Below are positions 43,726 to 52,880 of a DNA stretch of 64,000 nt, in pieces. Under the pieces are notes generated by a model. The model saw nothing but the letters and a program-made list of their open reading frames with translations. It ran no database searches and was not told where the DNA came from. The DNA is from Myxococcales bacterium (lineage in GTDB: Bacteria > Myxococcota_A > Polyangia > Polyangiales > Ga0077539). Position numbers and translations under genes: made by a program. Position 1 is the stretch's first letter; each line of letters begins with the position of its first letter. The DNA lies in the NCBI GenBank assembly GCA_016793325.1, contig JAEUKI010000013.1:28273-92272 (forward strand). The letters run 5' to 3'.

Positions 43726-45606
43726 TCACGGTTCGCGATACACGAGAACGCGGCCGTCGGAGCTGCCGACGGCGACCGTGCCCCCGTCGGGGCTGATGGC
43801 GAGCGCCGTGATATTGCCCGCTTCGATGACACGCCAGCGCGCGATCACGCCGTCCTTCGCGTCGACGACGCACACGGATTGCCCGTCGTCCGCGTGTACG
43901 ACCGCGCGAAGCAGCGCTGCGGCGATCGCCGCGCCTTTGGATCCCGTCGCGCAGGGGTGGTCCGTCGTGACTCCGTCGCGCGTCGCGAACCGAACGATGC
44001 TCCGAGCTTCGATGACCGAGACGCACCCGGCCTCGCTGCTCGCCGAGACGTTGGAAATCGACTCGAGCGCGCGTTCTTCGAGGACGGAGCGCGATCCGTC
44101 GGGCGCGACTCGGACCCGTTGAAACGCGTGATTCAGCCCTTGTTTGACCCCGAATCGCTCGAGCACGAGCGCGTCGCCGTCGACCCGCAAGCGCCCGCTC
44201 GGATAGTCCCCGTCGCCGAGCTGCGTGTGCGCGTCGGAGCCTCGCGAGAGCAGGACGAATTTTGAAACCATGGGCTGCGTCGAGCTCCGCTGCACGATCG
44301 CGTGATCGTCTCCGAGGGCCGTCACGTACACAGGGTCGCCCGCGTGTTCGAGCGTCGCGGACCACGTCTCGCGCGCGAGTCCGTCGCTCACTGTCCGTTC
44401 GACGACGGTGACCGATCCCACCGTGGGAGACTCGGTGAACACCGCGCGCGTTCCGCCGCAGCGCAGGCCCACGAGCTCGCGATGAAAGACAGCGCGGCTG
44501 CGGTCTTCCGTGACGACGCTCTCGCGCTCGACGTCCCACCACCGCGTCAGTCCTCCTTTGTGTTGCACGACGAGGGGCTGGTTGCGGTCCCCGAGCGCGA
44601 TGCTCTGCACGGGAGGGCAGTGGCTCTCGGTGAGCTGCTCCGTGGCGATCTCGTAGAGCGCGCAGTGTCCGCTCGTCGTGGCGAGCACCCAACGATCATC
44701 GAGCCAGTGAAGGACCGCGGCGAAGTCGAAGGGCAGCGGCGTGACCTGCGGCGAATCCCAGCGGTGCAGCCCGTAGAGCGCGCTCGGCGCGGCGCGCGGC
44801 TGCTGGATCGTGCAAACGACGCCAGTTCGATGAACGAGCGCGCGCCACCGCCGGCTGCCCCCGTAGAAGTAGTACGGATCGCGCACGAGAAAGGGCGTGG
44901 CTTTCATGCGTTGGCACTGCGATCGCTCGGCGTCGACGAGCGCGAGCTCGGCTTCGTGCACGCCCGCGTAGCGGGATCCGCTCGCGAGCACGAGGCGGTC
45001 TTCATCGGCGACGCCGAACACAGTCCAGAGGTCGTCGGTCGGAAGCGTCGCTCCGCCGAGGTACTTCTCGTCGTGCGTGAAGAACTCGAATCGATCGTCG
45101 CGCTGCGTCCAGTAGCCCTGGATCGACGCGGCGATCGTCTCGGACGGGCGAACGCCGAGCGGCGTTCCGTCGGGGGCGAAGATGTGCGCTCGTTGCGGCG
45201 GCTGCGTCTCGCGCACGATCACCGCGGTCTGCGCGGCGCCGCTCCCCGTGGGTCCGTCGCTCGCGGGCTGCGCGTCGGTGATCGTCTTTCGCAGCGCTGC
45301 GCCGCGCTCGCTGAGGGCGAACACAGCGACCGTGCGCGACTCGGTCGTGCCGTACGTGAGCCACAAGAACGGCTCGTCGACGCCCGCGAACTGCGCGGTG
45401 AAATCGTAGGATTCATCGATGTTTTGCTGCTCGAACAGCGACCACGCTCGCTCGGTCCACGCGCGCAGGTCCATGCGCCGCAGCCACCCGCGGTCATCGA
45501 AGAGCCACGCGAACGATCCGTCGGGCGCGAGCCACGCGCACAGGACGTCGTGGTGAGTGCCGCAGTGTGTTCCGAGCGTCGCGACGAGCTTCCAGGTCGA
45601 GTCCAC
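43726..45606 (-). CDS. Large WD/propeller-like protein
   Basis: 626 residues from GTG 45606 (an in-frame ATG at 45681 would add 25 residues). Repeating strands such as CAWLAPDGSFAWLFDDRGWLRRMDL at the start and the clear WD-type end NITALAISPDGGTVAVGSSDGRVL suggest one or two propellers. No signal peptide or membrane helix. No catalytic residues evident. Divergent from the YdeI-like gene. Function unknown. Confidence 0.6.
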   Translation of the reverse strand: MDSTWKLVATLGTHCGTHHDVLCAWLAPDGSFAWLFDDRGWLRRMDLRAWTERAWSLFEQQNIDESYDFTAQFAGVDEPFLWLTYGTTESRTVAVFALSERGAALRKTITDAQPASDGPTGSGAAQTAVIVRETQPPQRAHIFAPDGTPLGVRPSETIAASIQGYWTQRDDRFEFFTHDEKYLGGATLPTDDLWTVFGVADEDRLVLASGSRYAGVHEAELALVDAERSQCQRMKATPFLVRDPYYFYGGSRRWRALVHRTGVVCTIQQPRAAPSALYGLHRWDSPQVTPLPFDFAAVLHWLDDRWVLATTSGHCALYEIATEQLTESHCPPVQSIALGDRNQPLVVQHKGGLTRWWDVERESVVTEDRSRAVFHRELVGLRCGGTRAVFTESPTVGSVTVVERTVSDGLARETWSATLEHAGDPVYVTALGDDHAIVQRSSTQPMVSKFVLLSRGSDAHTQLGDGDYPSGRLRVDGDALVLERFGVKQGLNHAFQRVRVAPDGSRSVLEERALESISNVSASSEAGCVSVIEARSIVRFATRDGVTTDHPCATGSKGAAIAAALLRAVVHADDGQSVCVVDAKDGVIARWRVIEAGNITALAISPDGGTVAVGSSDGRVLVYREP

Positions 45607-45704
45607 GGGGCGAGTGTGCCTCGTTTGGGCTCGCGCGCATCGACGTCGCCCGCGACAAACGCGCTCGCTTCCCACGAGCACGCGCCGCGCAGTAGGGTCG
45701 CTCG

Positions 45705-46277
45705 GTGATCGCGCCCAAAGATCCGCACGCGTTCGCCAACCGCGACGAGCTCGACGCGTGGCTCCGCGCGCACCACGAGACGGCCACCGAATTGTGGGTG
45801 CGTATTTTCAAGAAGGCCACCGGTCGCCCCACGGTGTCGTGGGAGGACCTCGTCGAAGTGGCCCTCTGCTGGGGCTGGATCGACGGACAGCGGCGCTCGT
45901 TCGACGATGAGTCCTTTGTGCAGCGACTGAGCCCTCGCCGGGCGAAATCCATGTGGTCCACGAAGAATCGCGACACCGCCCTGCGCTTGATCGCCGAGGG
46001 CCGCATGCAGCCCGCGGGGCAAGCGCACGTCACCGCGGCGAAGGCCGACGGCCGCTGGGAGCAAGCGTACGCCGGTCCCGCGACGATGGAGATGCACGAG
46101 GACTTCGTTCGCGCGCTCGACCGCGCGCCCGCAGCAAAAGCGCAGTTCGCGAAGCTGAAGCGGAGCGAAGTGTTCTCGATCTACCACGGGATCCAGACCG
46201 CGCGCCGCGCGGAGACCCGCGCGCGACGCATCGAGAAGGCGATCGAGCTGCTCGAGGAGAAGGGCAAAGGGGAGTAG
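45705..46277 (+). CDS. YdeI/OmpD-associated family protein
   Basis: 190 residues from GTG 45705. Contains the family hallmarks LWVRIFKKATGRPTVSWEDLVEVALCWGWIDGQRRSFDDESFVQRLSPRRAKSMWSTKNR and the C-terminal helical RARRIEKAIELLEEKGKG. Cytoplasmic; molecular role of the family poorly defined. Followed by the 26-bp repeat array. Confidence 0.85.
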   Translation: MIAPKDPHAFANRDELDAWLRAHHETATELWVRIFKKATGRPTVSWEDLVEVALCWGWIDGQRRSFDDESFVQRLSPRRAKSMWSTKNRDTALRLIAEGRMQPAGQAHVTAAKADGRWEQAYAGPATMEMHEDFVRALDRAPAAKAQFAKLKRSEVFSIYHGIQTARRAETRARRIEKAIELLEEKGKGE

Positions 46278-46290
46278 AGAGGGCGCGGGA

Positions 46291-46590
46291 ACGAGCGAGC
46301 GGGGCGGGGGAAACACGCGTCACGCGATCGTGTGGGAAACACGATTCGCGCGGTCCCCGTTGGCTACGCCAACGGGGACCGCGTCGATCGTGTTTCTCTC
46401 GCGATCGCGCCACTCGTGTCCCTCCCGGGATCGCGCCACGCTCGTTTCCCACGCAATCGCGTGACGCGTGTTTCCCACGCAATCGCGTGACGCGTGTTTC
46501 CCACGCAATCACGCCACGCTCGTTTCCCACGCGATCGCGTGACGCGTGTTTCCCCCCTCCCGCCCCGCTTGCTGCCGCGCCCCGCTTGCC
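46291..46590. repeat. 26-bp tandem repeats arranged around a perfect 16-bp hairpin
   Basis: Six contiguous 26-bp units (46393-46548; consensus TTTCCCACGCAATCGCGTGA then CGCGTG, with some units ending CGCTCG) lie right of a hairpin. The hairpin arms 46349-46364 and 46368-46383 are perfectly complementary around TAC, with outer arms AAACACGAT/ATCGTGTTT at 46337-46345 and 46387-46395. Left of the hairpin, about two units occur in inverse orientation (46306-46345), and the flanks GAGCGGGGCGGGGGAAACAC and its complement also match. The region separates convergent genes and is not coding: the 26-bp period shifts frame every unit. Confidence 0.85.
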
Positions 46591-46600
46591 GCGCCCCCGC

Positions 46601-47461
46601 TCACCGCGGCTTACGAAACCGCAGCGTCATGCGGTCGCTCTCGCCGATCGCTGCGAACCGCGCGCGGTCTGTCTCTCCGCCGCGGTACGTCGGCGGCAGC
46701 GACCACACGCCGTTCGGGTGATCGCGCGTGTCGCGCGGGTTGGCGTTGATCTCGGACTGCGCTTCGAGCACGAATCCCGCGGCGACGATGCGCTCGATCG
46801 CCCACGCTTGCGGGACGTAGCCCGTCGTGTTGATCCGCTCGAGCGGGGTGTCTGCGACCGCGCGGTGCTCGACGACGCCGAACACTCCGCCCGGCTTCAG
46901 CACGCGAAACGCCGCGGCGAACACTTGTTCGAGCCGCTCGTCTTTGTACCAGTTGTGCAGGTTGCGAAACGTCAGCACCGCGTCGACGGAGGCGTCCGCG
47001 CCGAGCTCGATGGTGGCCGGTGGATCGAGCGCCACGAGTCGAACGTCGCCGTACACCGCTGCGCGCTCGGCGAGCTGCTGACGAAAGGCCGTTCCCATGT
47101 TGCGGCGAAACTCGTTGCTCGAGTCCGTCGGGGGAACCGCGGCCACGAGCTGCCCACGCCCACGCAGATACGGCGCGAGGATCTCGGTGTACCAGCCGCC
47201 GCCGGGCGACAGCTCGAGCACGGTCATCGTCGGTTGAACGCCGAAGAACTCGAGCGTCTCTGCTGGATGACGAAAGGCATCGCGCGCGCGATTGGCCTCC
47301 GAGCGGTGCGGCATCGCGAGGACGGACGCGAGCGAGCGAGCCTCTGCTCCGCCAGCGCTCGTCGCGGGCGTCGTGGTTGGTGTGTTCGTTGTCGTGCTTC
47401 CGTTCGTGCACGAAGCGCTCGCCACCGCGAGCGCAACCATCGAGAGAACCCATCGCGTCAT
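46601..47461 (-). CDS. Exported (lipoprotein) class I SAM-dependent methyltransferase-like protein
   Basis: 286 residues from ATG 47461. Signal peptide ends VASASC (Cys18). The Rossmann methyltransferase domain has SAM motif I VLELSPGGGWYTEIL, acidic motif LVALDPPA and motif IV DAVLTFRNLHNWY. This is the COG4798-like family of methyltransferase-fold proteins with signal sequences; SAM is not known to be plentiful outside the cytoplasm, so the substrate or even activity is unclear. The SPGGG (rather than GxGxG) loop is characteristic. Confidence 0.82.
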   Translation of the reverse strand: MTRWVLSMVALAVASASCTNGSTTTNTPTTTPATSAGGAEARSLASVLAMPHRSEANRARDAFRHPAETLEFFGVQPTMTVLELSPGGGWYTEILAPYLRGRGQLVAAVPPTDSSNEFRRNMGTAFRQQLAERAAVYGDVRLVALDPPATIELGADASVDAVLTFRNLHNWYKDERLEQVFAAAFRVLKPGGVFGVVEHRAVADTPLERINTTGYVPQAWAIERIVAAGFVLEAQSEINANPRDTRDHPNGVWSLPPTYRGGETDRARFAAIGESDRMTLRFRKPR

Positions 47462-47525
47462 CGTGCGACGTAGCTCGCGCTCCACCGCGTGAACGTCAAG
47501 CACAATGCTCTCTGCGCGCGAACGC

Positions 47526-47750
47526 TCAGAACGCTCCGCAGCGGTGCGCTCGCCACGCGCGCTCGAGGGCCGCGCGCTGTTCGGGCGTCGCGTTCATCTC
47601 GTTGGCGCACAGGTGAATCGCGCGGCACGCGTCCGCGGGCCACGCGACGCTCCCGCGCAGCGCGCCGGCGCAGAGCGTCGCTTCATCGTGCTGGCCCCAC
47701 TTCGCGCGGCAGCCGCACAGCAACAACAACGACAAGAGCGCGCTTCGCAT
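47526..47750 (-). CDS. Small Cys-containing lipoprotein
   Basis: 74 residues from ATG 47750. Signal peptide SALLSLLLLCGC with the lipid Cys at about 14. Mature part has Cys in TLCAGALRG, ADACRAIHLCANEM and AHRCGAF. No family known to me. It sits 11 bp downstream of the beta-propeller lipoprotein on the same strand and may belong to its transcript. Confidence 0.5.
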   Translation of the reverse strand: MRSALLSLLLLCGCRAKWGQHDEATLCAGALRGSVAWPADACRAIHLCANEMNATPEQRAALERAWRAHRCGAF

Positions 47751-47761
47751 CGGTGACCTTC

Positions 47762-49783
47762 TCAGCGACGACGTTGATACCGAAGGATTCCGCCGTACGC
47801 GCCGGCCGCCCACAACGAGCCGTTGGCGCCGTGGACGATGTCGAGAACGCCGGCTCCTTCGAGCGGCGCACCGATGATCGAGAGCCGTCCCCTCGAGTCG
47901 ATCTCATAGAGCGTGAGCTGTGCTCCTCGGCCAACGATGAGTTCGATGCGGCCTGATCGTCCAAGACGAAGATTGCGAAAGACTCCCCTCTCGCGTTCGA
48001 CGGTCTCCCATAGGTTGGTCATGGGAATACGTCGTTCCAGCTCATCGTACGGCCCAACCCCCCCGCGAAGTCGGTATTCGTCGCCCAGTGAGTCGCGAAC
48101 GCCCTCGGGTTCGCGGAGGCCAACCCATTCGCGGCCATCCCAATGAAATGCGTTCGGATTTGCAATGGTAATGTCCCGCGCAGCTCCAACGTAGACGCTC
48201 GAGGCACCCTCGACTCTCACGTAGTTCAACGTCCTCGATCGGTTCGGTGTGGGGACGGCAACCCAACGTCCTCCTTCGAGTCGCAGCACGGTTCCGTTGC
48301 TGCCGACGGCCCACACGTTGTTCGCATCGCTGCCGTCGATCGCGTAGAGATCCGCGGTTCCGATCTGCGCGTCGACGTCGGCGAGCGTCAGTTGTTGCGT
48401 GCGCGCGTCGTACTTCATGATCGCGCCGCGGGCTCCGACGATCCACACTTCGTTCATCGTGACGCCCCAGGCTTGGTGCGCGTCGAAACGCGACCCGCTC
48501 GGCAACATCGGCGAGCGCGAGATCTGCCAACCGTTCGACACGCGCTTCGCCCACACGAGGTTGCCGAACACGACCGTGGGATCCGTCGGCTCGACCTCGC
48601 TCGTGATCGTTGGAAACACCGAGAGCTGTTGAAACCTCCACTGCGGATCCGCGCTCCACGTTCCTGCCGAAAACGACGCGAGAAACGGCGTTCCATTGGC
48701 CATCCACCCGACCGATCCGCTCGGAGCGAGATCGAACTCGGGCGAGAGCGCTCGATCGCGTCCTGCGGAAAACGCTCGCTCCCAGCCGCGTGGCGTCCAT
48801 CGAACCGCCTCTCGATCGCTCACGACGTACGCTTCCCCGCGCCGACTCCGAACGAACGTCGCGCGTTCGGTCAGCGGCGACGCGAGGCGATTCACTGCCG
48901 ATCCTCGGATCTCGATGAACGTCAGCGCGTTGTCGATCGAGCGCTGTTCGACCACCGCGACGCCGTCCGCAGGGCAGGTGATCTTCGACGTGAGCCGCTC
49001 GTTCGACCCCGCGCGGTGCGCGAGCGACCACGCCGTGCCATCGAAGCGATAGACGTAACGGACCGCAGCGTTCCCGATGTCTCCTGCGGTCGCCCACGCT
49101 TCGGTCGCGGCGCGTACACAAATTGAAGACGGCTGTCGACGCTCGGGAAGGGCCGCAACGATGGATCTCGTCGTCCCGTTCCAACGCTCGATGAACGACG
49201 CATCGACAGGCCTTCCGCGCGCGAGCCACACGTTGTCTCGCGCGCTTCCGTGCAGATCGAGCAACGGGGCGCTGCTGAGTCCCGTCGCGCTTTGCCACCG
49301 CACGCCGTCCCACCGCTGAACGTCGATGCGCGTGTCGGGTGACGACGTCGATCCCCACGTCCACACGTGGTCCGGTCCGTCGCCCCAGAGCCCCGCCAGA
49401 TTCGCCGCTGAAATCGATGGCTGCGCGCTCCATCGCCCGTCGCGAAAGCGCATCACGGTCCCCTGTTGTCCAACAGCCCACGCCTCCGAATCGCTCGCCG
49501 CGAAGACCGCGTAGATCGGCCTCCCTTGCGGCGACGGCGACTGCCAGCACCACGTCTCGGCTGGGCAATTTTCAGGCGGATCCTCGATGATCACCGACTC
49601 GTTGCTGTCGGGAACGGCCGTCACGTCGTCGACGGTCGCATCGACGACGGTCGCGTCGATCGCCACGTCGATCGCCACGTCGGGCGGGCGCGCATCGCCG
49701 ACGATGGGAGCCACGCTCGCTCCGCACGCGGCCATGGTGATCGCGAGCGCAAGCAAGGCCCACGAAGGGGCAAGTGAGTTCAT
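47762..49783 (-). CDS. Beta-propeller lipoprotein
   Basis: 673 residues. Signal peptide ends ITMAAC (Cys20). Asp/Val/Thr linker, then repeated units of the type AVFAASDSEAWAVGQQGTVMRFRDGRWSA, LDLHGSARDNVWLARG, YAIDGSDANNVWAVGSNGTVLRLEGGRWVAV and VHGANGSLWAAGAYGGILRY. These resemble the glycosyl-hydrolase-like/sortilin-type propellers widespread in myxobacterial lipoproteins. Surface protein, ligand unknown. Confidence 0.75.
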   Translation of the reverse strand: MNSLAPSWALLALAITMAACGASVAPIVGDARPPDVAIDVAIDATVVDATVDDVTAVPDSNESVIIEDPPENCPAETWCWQSPSPQGRPIYAVFAASDSEAWAVGQQGTVMRFRDGRWSAQPSISAANLAGLWGDGPDHVWTWGSTSSPDTRIDVQRWDGVRWQSATGLSSAPLLDLHGSARDNVWLARGRPVDASFIERWNGTTRSIVAALPERRQPSSICVRAATEAWATAGDIGNAAVRYVYRFDGTAWSLAHRAGSNERLTSKITCPADGVAVVEQRSIDNALTFIEIRGSAVNRLASPLTERATFVRSRRGEAYVVSDREAVRWTPRGWERAFSAGRDRALSPEFDLAPSGSVGWMANGTPFLASFSAGTWSADPQWRFQQLSVFPTITSEVEPTDPTVVFGNLVWAKRVSNGWQISRSPMLPSGSRFDAHQAWGVTMNEVWIVGARGAIMKYDARTQQLTLADVDAQIGTADLYAIDGSDANNVWAVGSNGTVLRLEGGRWVAVPTPNRSRTLNYVRVEGASSVYVGAARDITIANPNAFHWDGREWVGLREPEGVRDSLGDEYRLRGGVGPYDELERRIPMTNLWETVERERGVFRNLRLGRSGRIELIVGRGAQLTLYEIDSRGRLSIIGAPLEGAGVLDIVHGANGSLWAAGAYGGILRYQRRR

Positions 49784-49882
49784 GCGTCGAGTGTAGTGCG
49801 AACGCGCTCGTCGTCGCGTCGTGTGAACCCCGCAATTGTGAGGACTCGAAGCACCTCTGTGTTCTCGAGTCCCCGCGCGCGC

Positions 49883-50518
49883 TCAGTGCAGCACCAAGCT
49901 CACCGTGCACATTGTGCTCACGCGCGCGCACTCCCACAGCGACAGCCACGCGTGGCGCTCGCGGTACAGCGGGTGGGCCTCGTCGGAGTACACGCGCGCG
50001 GCTTCGGCGTCGCTGAGCGCTGCTCCTTCGAGCGTGATCCCGAGCGGGACGGCGAGCTTCGTCAACTCGCGCACGAGCGCCAACGATGACCCGAGAAAGC
50101 TCCCGGGGATGCCCGAGCCGTCTTCGAGAAACAGCGGATCCCCGAGCTCGACCGGGACGAACACGCCTTGCGGCGTCGTGCACACGAGCAACAGATGCGA
50201 GCTCAACAAGCTCGACGCGTCCGCGAAGATGCTCCGATCGTCGCGCGTGTCCGCCCCCACGGGAACAACGGGAACCCCCTCGATGTGCCGCGCCATCGCG
50301 CGCGTGAGGAGCCGCATGTACTCGTACGGAAACGACGCGAGGTACCGACGCATCTTTGGCCGCGTAAACTCCTCGGGTTCGCGATAGCCCTTCGCGTTGA
50401 TCTTCTGCGCCGCGAGGAGCTTGTCGATGCGCGCGAAGACCGCGCGATAGTAGTCCGCGCCCTCCGAGTCGAGCGGAACAATGGCGGCGAGCATCCCTGC
50501 AGTGACGGCGAGTCCCAT
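49883..50518 (-). CDS. Conserved-looking protein of unknown function
   Basis: 211 residues from ATG 50518. No signal peptide cleavage site clearly visible, although the N-terminus (GLAVTAGMLAAIVPL) is mildly hydrophobic. Helical, with ADYYRAVFARIDKLLAAQKI and PYEYMRLLTRAMARHIEG. No motif recognised. Flanked by two lipoprotein genes on the same strand. Confidence 0.5.
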   Translation of the reverse strand: MGLAVTAGMLAAIVPLDSEGADYYRAVFARIDKLLAAQKINAKGYREPEEFTRPKMRRYLASFPYEYMRLLTRAMARHIEGVPVVPVGADTRDDRSIFADASSLLSSHLLLVCTTPQGVFVPVELGDPLFLEDGSGIPGSFLGSSLALVRELTKLAVPLGITLEGAALSDAEAARVYSDEAHPLYRERHAWLSLWECARVSTMCTVSLVLH

Positions 50519-50564
50519 GGCGCGAGTGTACGCGCCGCACACGCTGTGTTGAACCTTCGCGTGG

Positions 50565-52046
50565 CTAACGAATCGTGATGGTCCCGAGTCGGTTCGAGCC
50601 GTTGGACGCGTTCCACACGTTGGTCGCGGCGAGGCGGATGGCGTACTCCGCGCGATCACGGAGCCGCATCGACGCGTCGGGAAGCCAGAAGGACACCTCG
50701 TAGCTCCCCGCGGGCAACGACGGAACGCGCATCGTCCGCGTGATCGTGTGCGTCATCGCAGGCAGCAGCGATCGAACCTCGAGCGCGTCCACGGCGATGG
50801 CCTCTCGACGACCGCCTCCCTCGAACACGACGTACGCCGCGCGCGGGTTGATGGGCGCTGCGTAGCCCTCGTTTCGCAGCGAGATCGAAAACTCGAACGC
50901 GTCCCCCGCGCTGGCCCGTTCGGGAAACGACGCTTCTGTGAGCGCCAACCGATAGCCGAGCCTTCGATCCATCACCGTGCGACAGCCCTGCGTCATCCAA
51001 CGACTCACGACCATGGGCTCGTAGTCGTTGTTGATGTACGTGAAGCGAAGTCGCTCCATCTCTGCCACCGCGGTCGCGCAGTCGGTCCTCGCGGGAAACA
51101 CCGCGCACGTCTCGCCCCCCATCGGCACATAGAGATTGTCTTGCGACAAGTACGTGCGCCATCGCTCAGCCTGTCCGCTGGGGTACGTCCCGACGTCTGT
51201 TTCGCTCGAGAGAAAGCAGTCGTTGTGATGCCCAGTGCGCGCCGCGTACGTGCTTCGAAACGCCGCGCTGCTCGTGAGCGCCTCGCCGTACATCTCGAAC
51301 TTGTACGGCGGGTATCGAACCTGCACCGTTCGCTCTGCGGGAACCGCGTCGAGCAGCCCCTCCAAGATGGCCCTTCGATCCGCAGGGTTCGCGAGGAGAT
51401 TGTTCGTGGACGTGTGCCACTCGCCCCACGCGCCGATGAACCCCGCTTGCACCACGGCGATCACGTCCGCGTGATCGCGAAGAAACGGCCGCAGCTGCGC
51501 GATGTGCGCTAGAATTTGTGTGCGCGACGCGTCGGGCTCCGAGTTGGGATACGGCCCGAAGTTGTACGCGAACCGAAGGATGACCTTGAGCCCCGCCGCG
51601 CGCGCCACGCCGAACCCGCGCACCATCGCGTCGAGGATCGCCGGCGTGATCGCTCGATCGCGCACCGAGTCCAAGCGCACATAACTGTGGACGAGCGTGT
51701 AGCCCGCCGCGCGAATCGACGACAAATTGCTGGTCGTCGTGAGCTCGACCGAGCGATAGAAGCCGCGCTCGGGGTTGAGAAAGACCTCGTCGCTCGGCAT
51801 GTACGTGCGCCGAACCGAGGGCGCGGTCGAAGGAGCGTCCGCGCTGCGTGTGTCCGCGAGGGCGTCGGTGCTCGATGCGTCCACGGGAGCGTCGATGGTG
51901 GATGCATCCGAAGCGACGTCCGTGGCGATCGCGTCGAGCACGGCGCGATCGGGGATTTCGGGGACGTCGTTCGCAGCGGGGGCTCCGCCGCACCCGACCG
52001 AGAGGGTTGCGAGTGCCGTCACGAGCGCAACGCGAAGGGTGTGCAT
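50565..52046 (-). CDS. DUF4874/DUF4832 (glycoside-hydrolase-like) lipoprotein
   Basis: 493 residues from ATG 52046. Signal peptide ends LSVGC (Cys19), Ala/Asp linker to about 70. The DUF4874 region is a TIM-barrel-like domain: FLNPERGFYRSVE, YTLVHSYVRLDSVRD, GLKVILRFAYNFGP, VQAGFIGAWGEWHTSTN (acidic Glu in WGEWH is a possible catalytic residue) and RYPPYKFEMYG. DUF4832, a beta-sandwich, ends the protein. Likely carbohydrate-active, surface-anchored. Substrate unknown. Confidence 0.85.
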   Translation of the reverse strand: MHTLRVALVTALATLSVGCGGAPAANDVPEIPDRAVLDAIATDVASDASTIDAPVDASSTDALADTRSADAPSTAPSVRRTYMPSDEVFLNPERGFYRSVELTTTSNLSSIRAAGYTLVHSYVRLDSVRDRAITPAILDAMVRGFGVARAAGLKVILRFAYNFGPYPNSEPDASRTQILAHIAQLRPFLRDHADVIAVVQAGFIGAWGEWHTSTNNLLANPADRRAILEGLLDAVPAERTVQVRYPPYKFEMYGEALTSSAAFRSTYAARTGHHNDCFLSSETDVGTYPSGQAERWRTYLSQDNLYVPMGGETCAVFPARTDCATAVAEMERLRFTYINNDYEPMVVSRWMTQGCRTVMDRRLGYRLALTEASFPERASAGDAFEFSISLRNEGYAAPINPRAAYVVFEGGGRREAIAVDALEVRSLLPAMTHTITRTMRVPSLPAGSYEVSFWLPDASMRLRDRAEYAIRLAATNVWNASNGSNRLGTITIR

Positions 52047-52151
52047 CGTGCGAGCGTACCAAGCGCGGCGAGGGAGCGAATGGGCAAGCGTGACGGGCGT
52101 CGCTGAAGAACGAGCGGCTCGGGTTGAATTCGTGGTACCCAACCGATCGCG

Positions 52152-52589
52152 ATGAAGTCGGGGTCGTCGGGCGTTCGGTTTGCGTTGCAGTGCGAGTGTG
52201 GATTCGACCTGGAATTCACCGACGATCAACGCGGTTCGGTCCTGGAGTGCCGCTGCGGGGGGCGCTACCGAATCCCGCACGAGAGCGATCCGATCGATCG
52301 CTTCATCGGGTATCTACGATGGAAGTGGTGGGCGATTCGCGCTCCGAAACGACGCGAGCGCGGCGACGAAGGGACCTATCGAGCGAACTCTGCGCGGGTC
52401 TCTTGTCCGGGATGCGCGGCGGTGCCCAGTGCCACGTGGGATTGGCAGTGCTCGTTTTGCCACTGCATCTGGGACACGTTTGCAACCCGCGGCGAGTGTC
52501 CAAACTGCGCGTTCGTGTATCCGGCGACGCAGTGCCTCTCGTGCGGCCAGACTTTTCGACACCATGACTGGTATTCGCGCGCGGACTAG
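52152..52589 (+). CDS. Zinc-ribbon protein
   Basis: 145 residues, cytoplasmic. N-terminal CxC pairs (Cys14/Cys16 and Cys33/Cys35: LQCECGFDL...LECRCGGRYRIP) form one ribbon. The C-terminal half contains CPGC, CSFCHC, CPNC and CLSC, giving two further ribbons. Probably a DNA/RNA or protein-contact module; no enzymatic domain. Monocistronic, followed by the palindrome-rich region. Confidence 0.72.
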   Translation: MKSGSSGVRFALQCECGFDLEFTDDQRGSVLECRCGGRYRIPHESDPIDRFIGYLRWKWWAIRAPKRRERGDEGTYRANSARVSCPGCAAVPSATWDWQCSFCHCIWDTFATRGECPNCAFVYPATQCLSCGQTFRHHDWYSRAD

Positions 52590-52880
52590 TCACGCGAGGA
52601 GCAGCTCCGTCGTGATGTGCCGCCGTTCGCCGAGATGAGTCTCGCTTCCCGCCGAGATTCATCTCGGCGCTCAGCAAGGACGCCAGTGTCATGGGGCTCT
52701 TCGCGCTCTTGCGCGCGACGCGCAGCGGCGTTCATGCGCCGAGATTCATCTCGGCGCTCGTCGCGCGTGCGTCGACCGCGCTCGTGTGTTGATTGTGTAG
52801 GTGTGTTTTCAAGGTCGCGAGGCGTTCGCCACTGTGGTCTCGCGTGCGCAGCGTCGTGGCCCACGGCCGTCTGGTCGCCG
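52590..52880. repeat. Palindrome-rich convergent intergenic region
   Basis: Contains two copies of the palindrome GCCGAGAT-TC-ATCTCGGC: 52650-52669 with 9-bp arms and 52736-52757 with 10-bp arms (GCGCCGAGAT/ATCTCGGCGC). A degenerate third copy is near 52629-52646. Tight 2-nt loops make them unlikely terminators of standard form, but they lie between convergent genes and could act so. No U-tract follows. Confidence 0.7.
52784..52812 (+). repeat. Dispersed 29-bp repeat, solo copy 1
   Basis: Matches 54019-54047 at 27 of 29 bases (core GTGTAGGTGTGTTTTCAA versus GTGTGGGTGTGTTTTCAA). It also resembles the tail of the inverted-repeat element at 55041-55061 (ATTGTGTGGGTGTGTTATCA). Confidence 0.75.

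Noticed and set aside
46393..46548. Possible CRISPR array
   Set aside because: The 26-bp units are contiguous with no spacers, and no cas genes are near.
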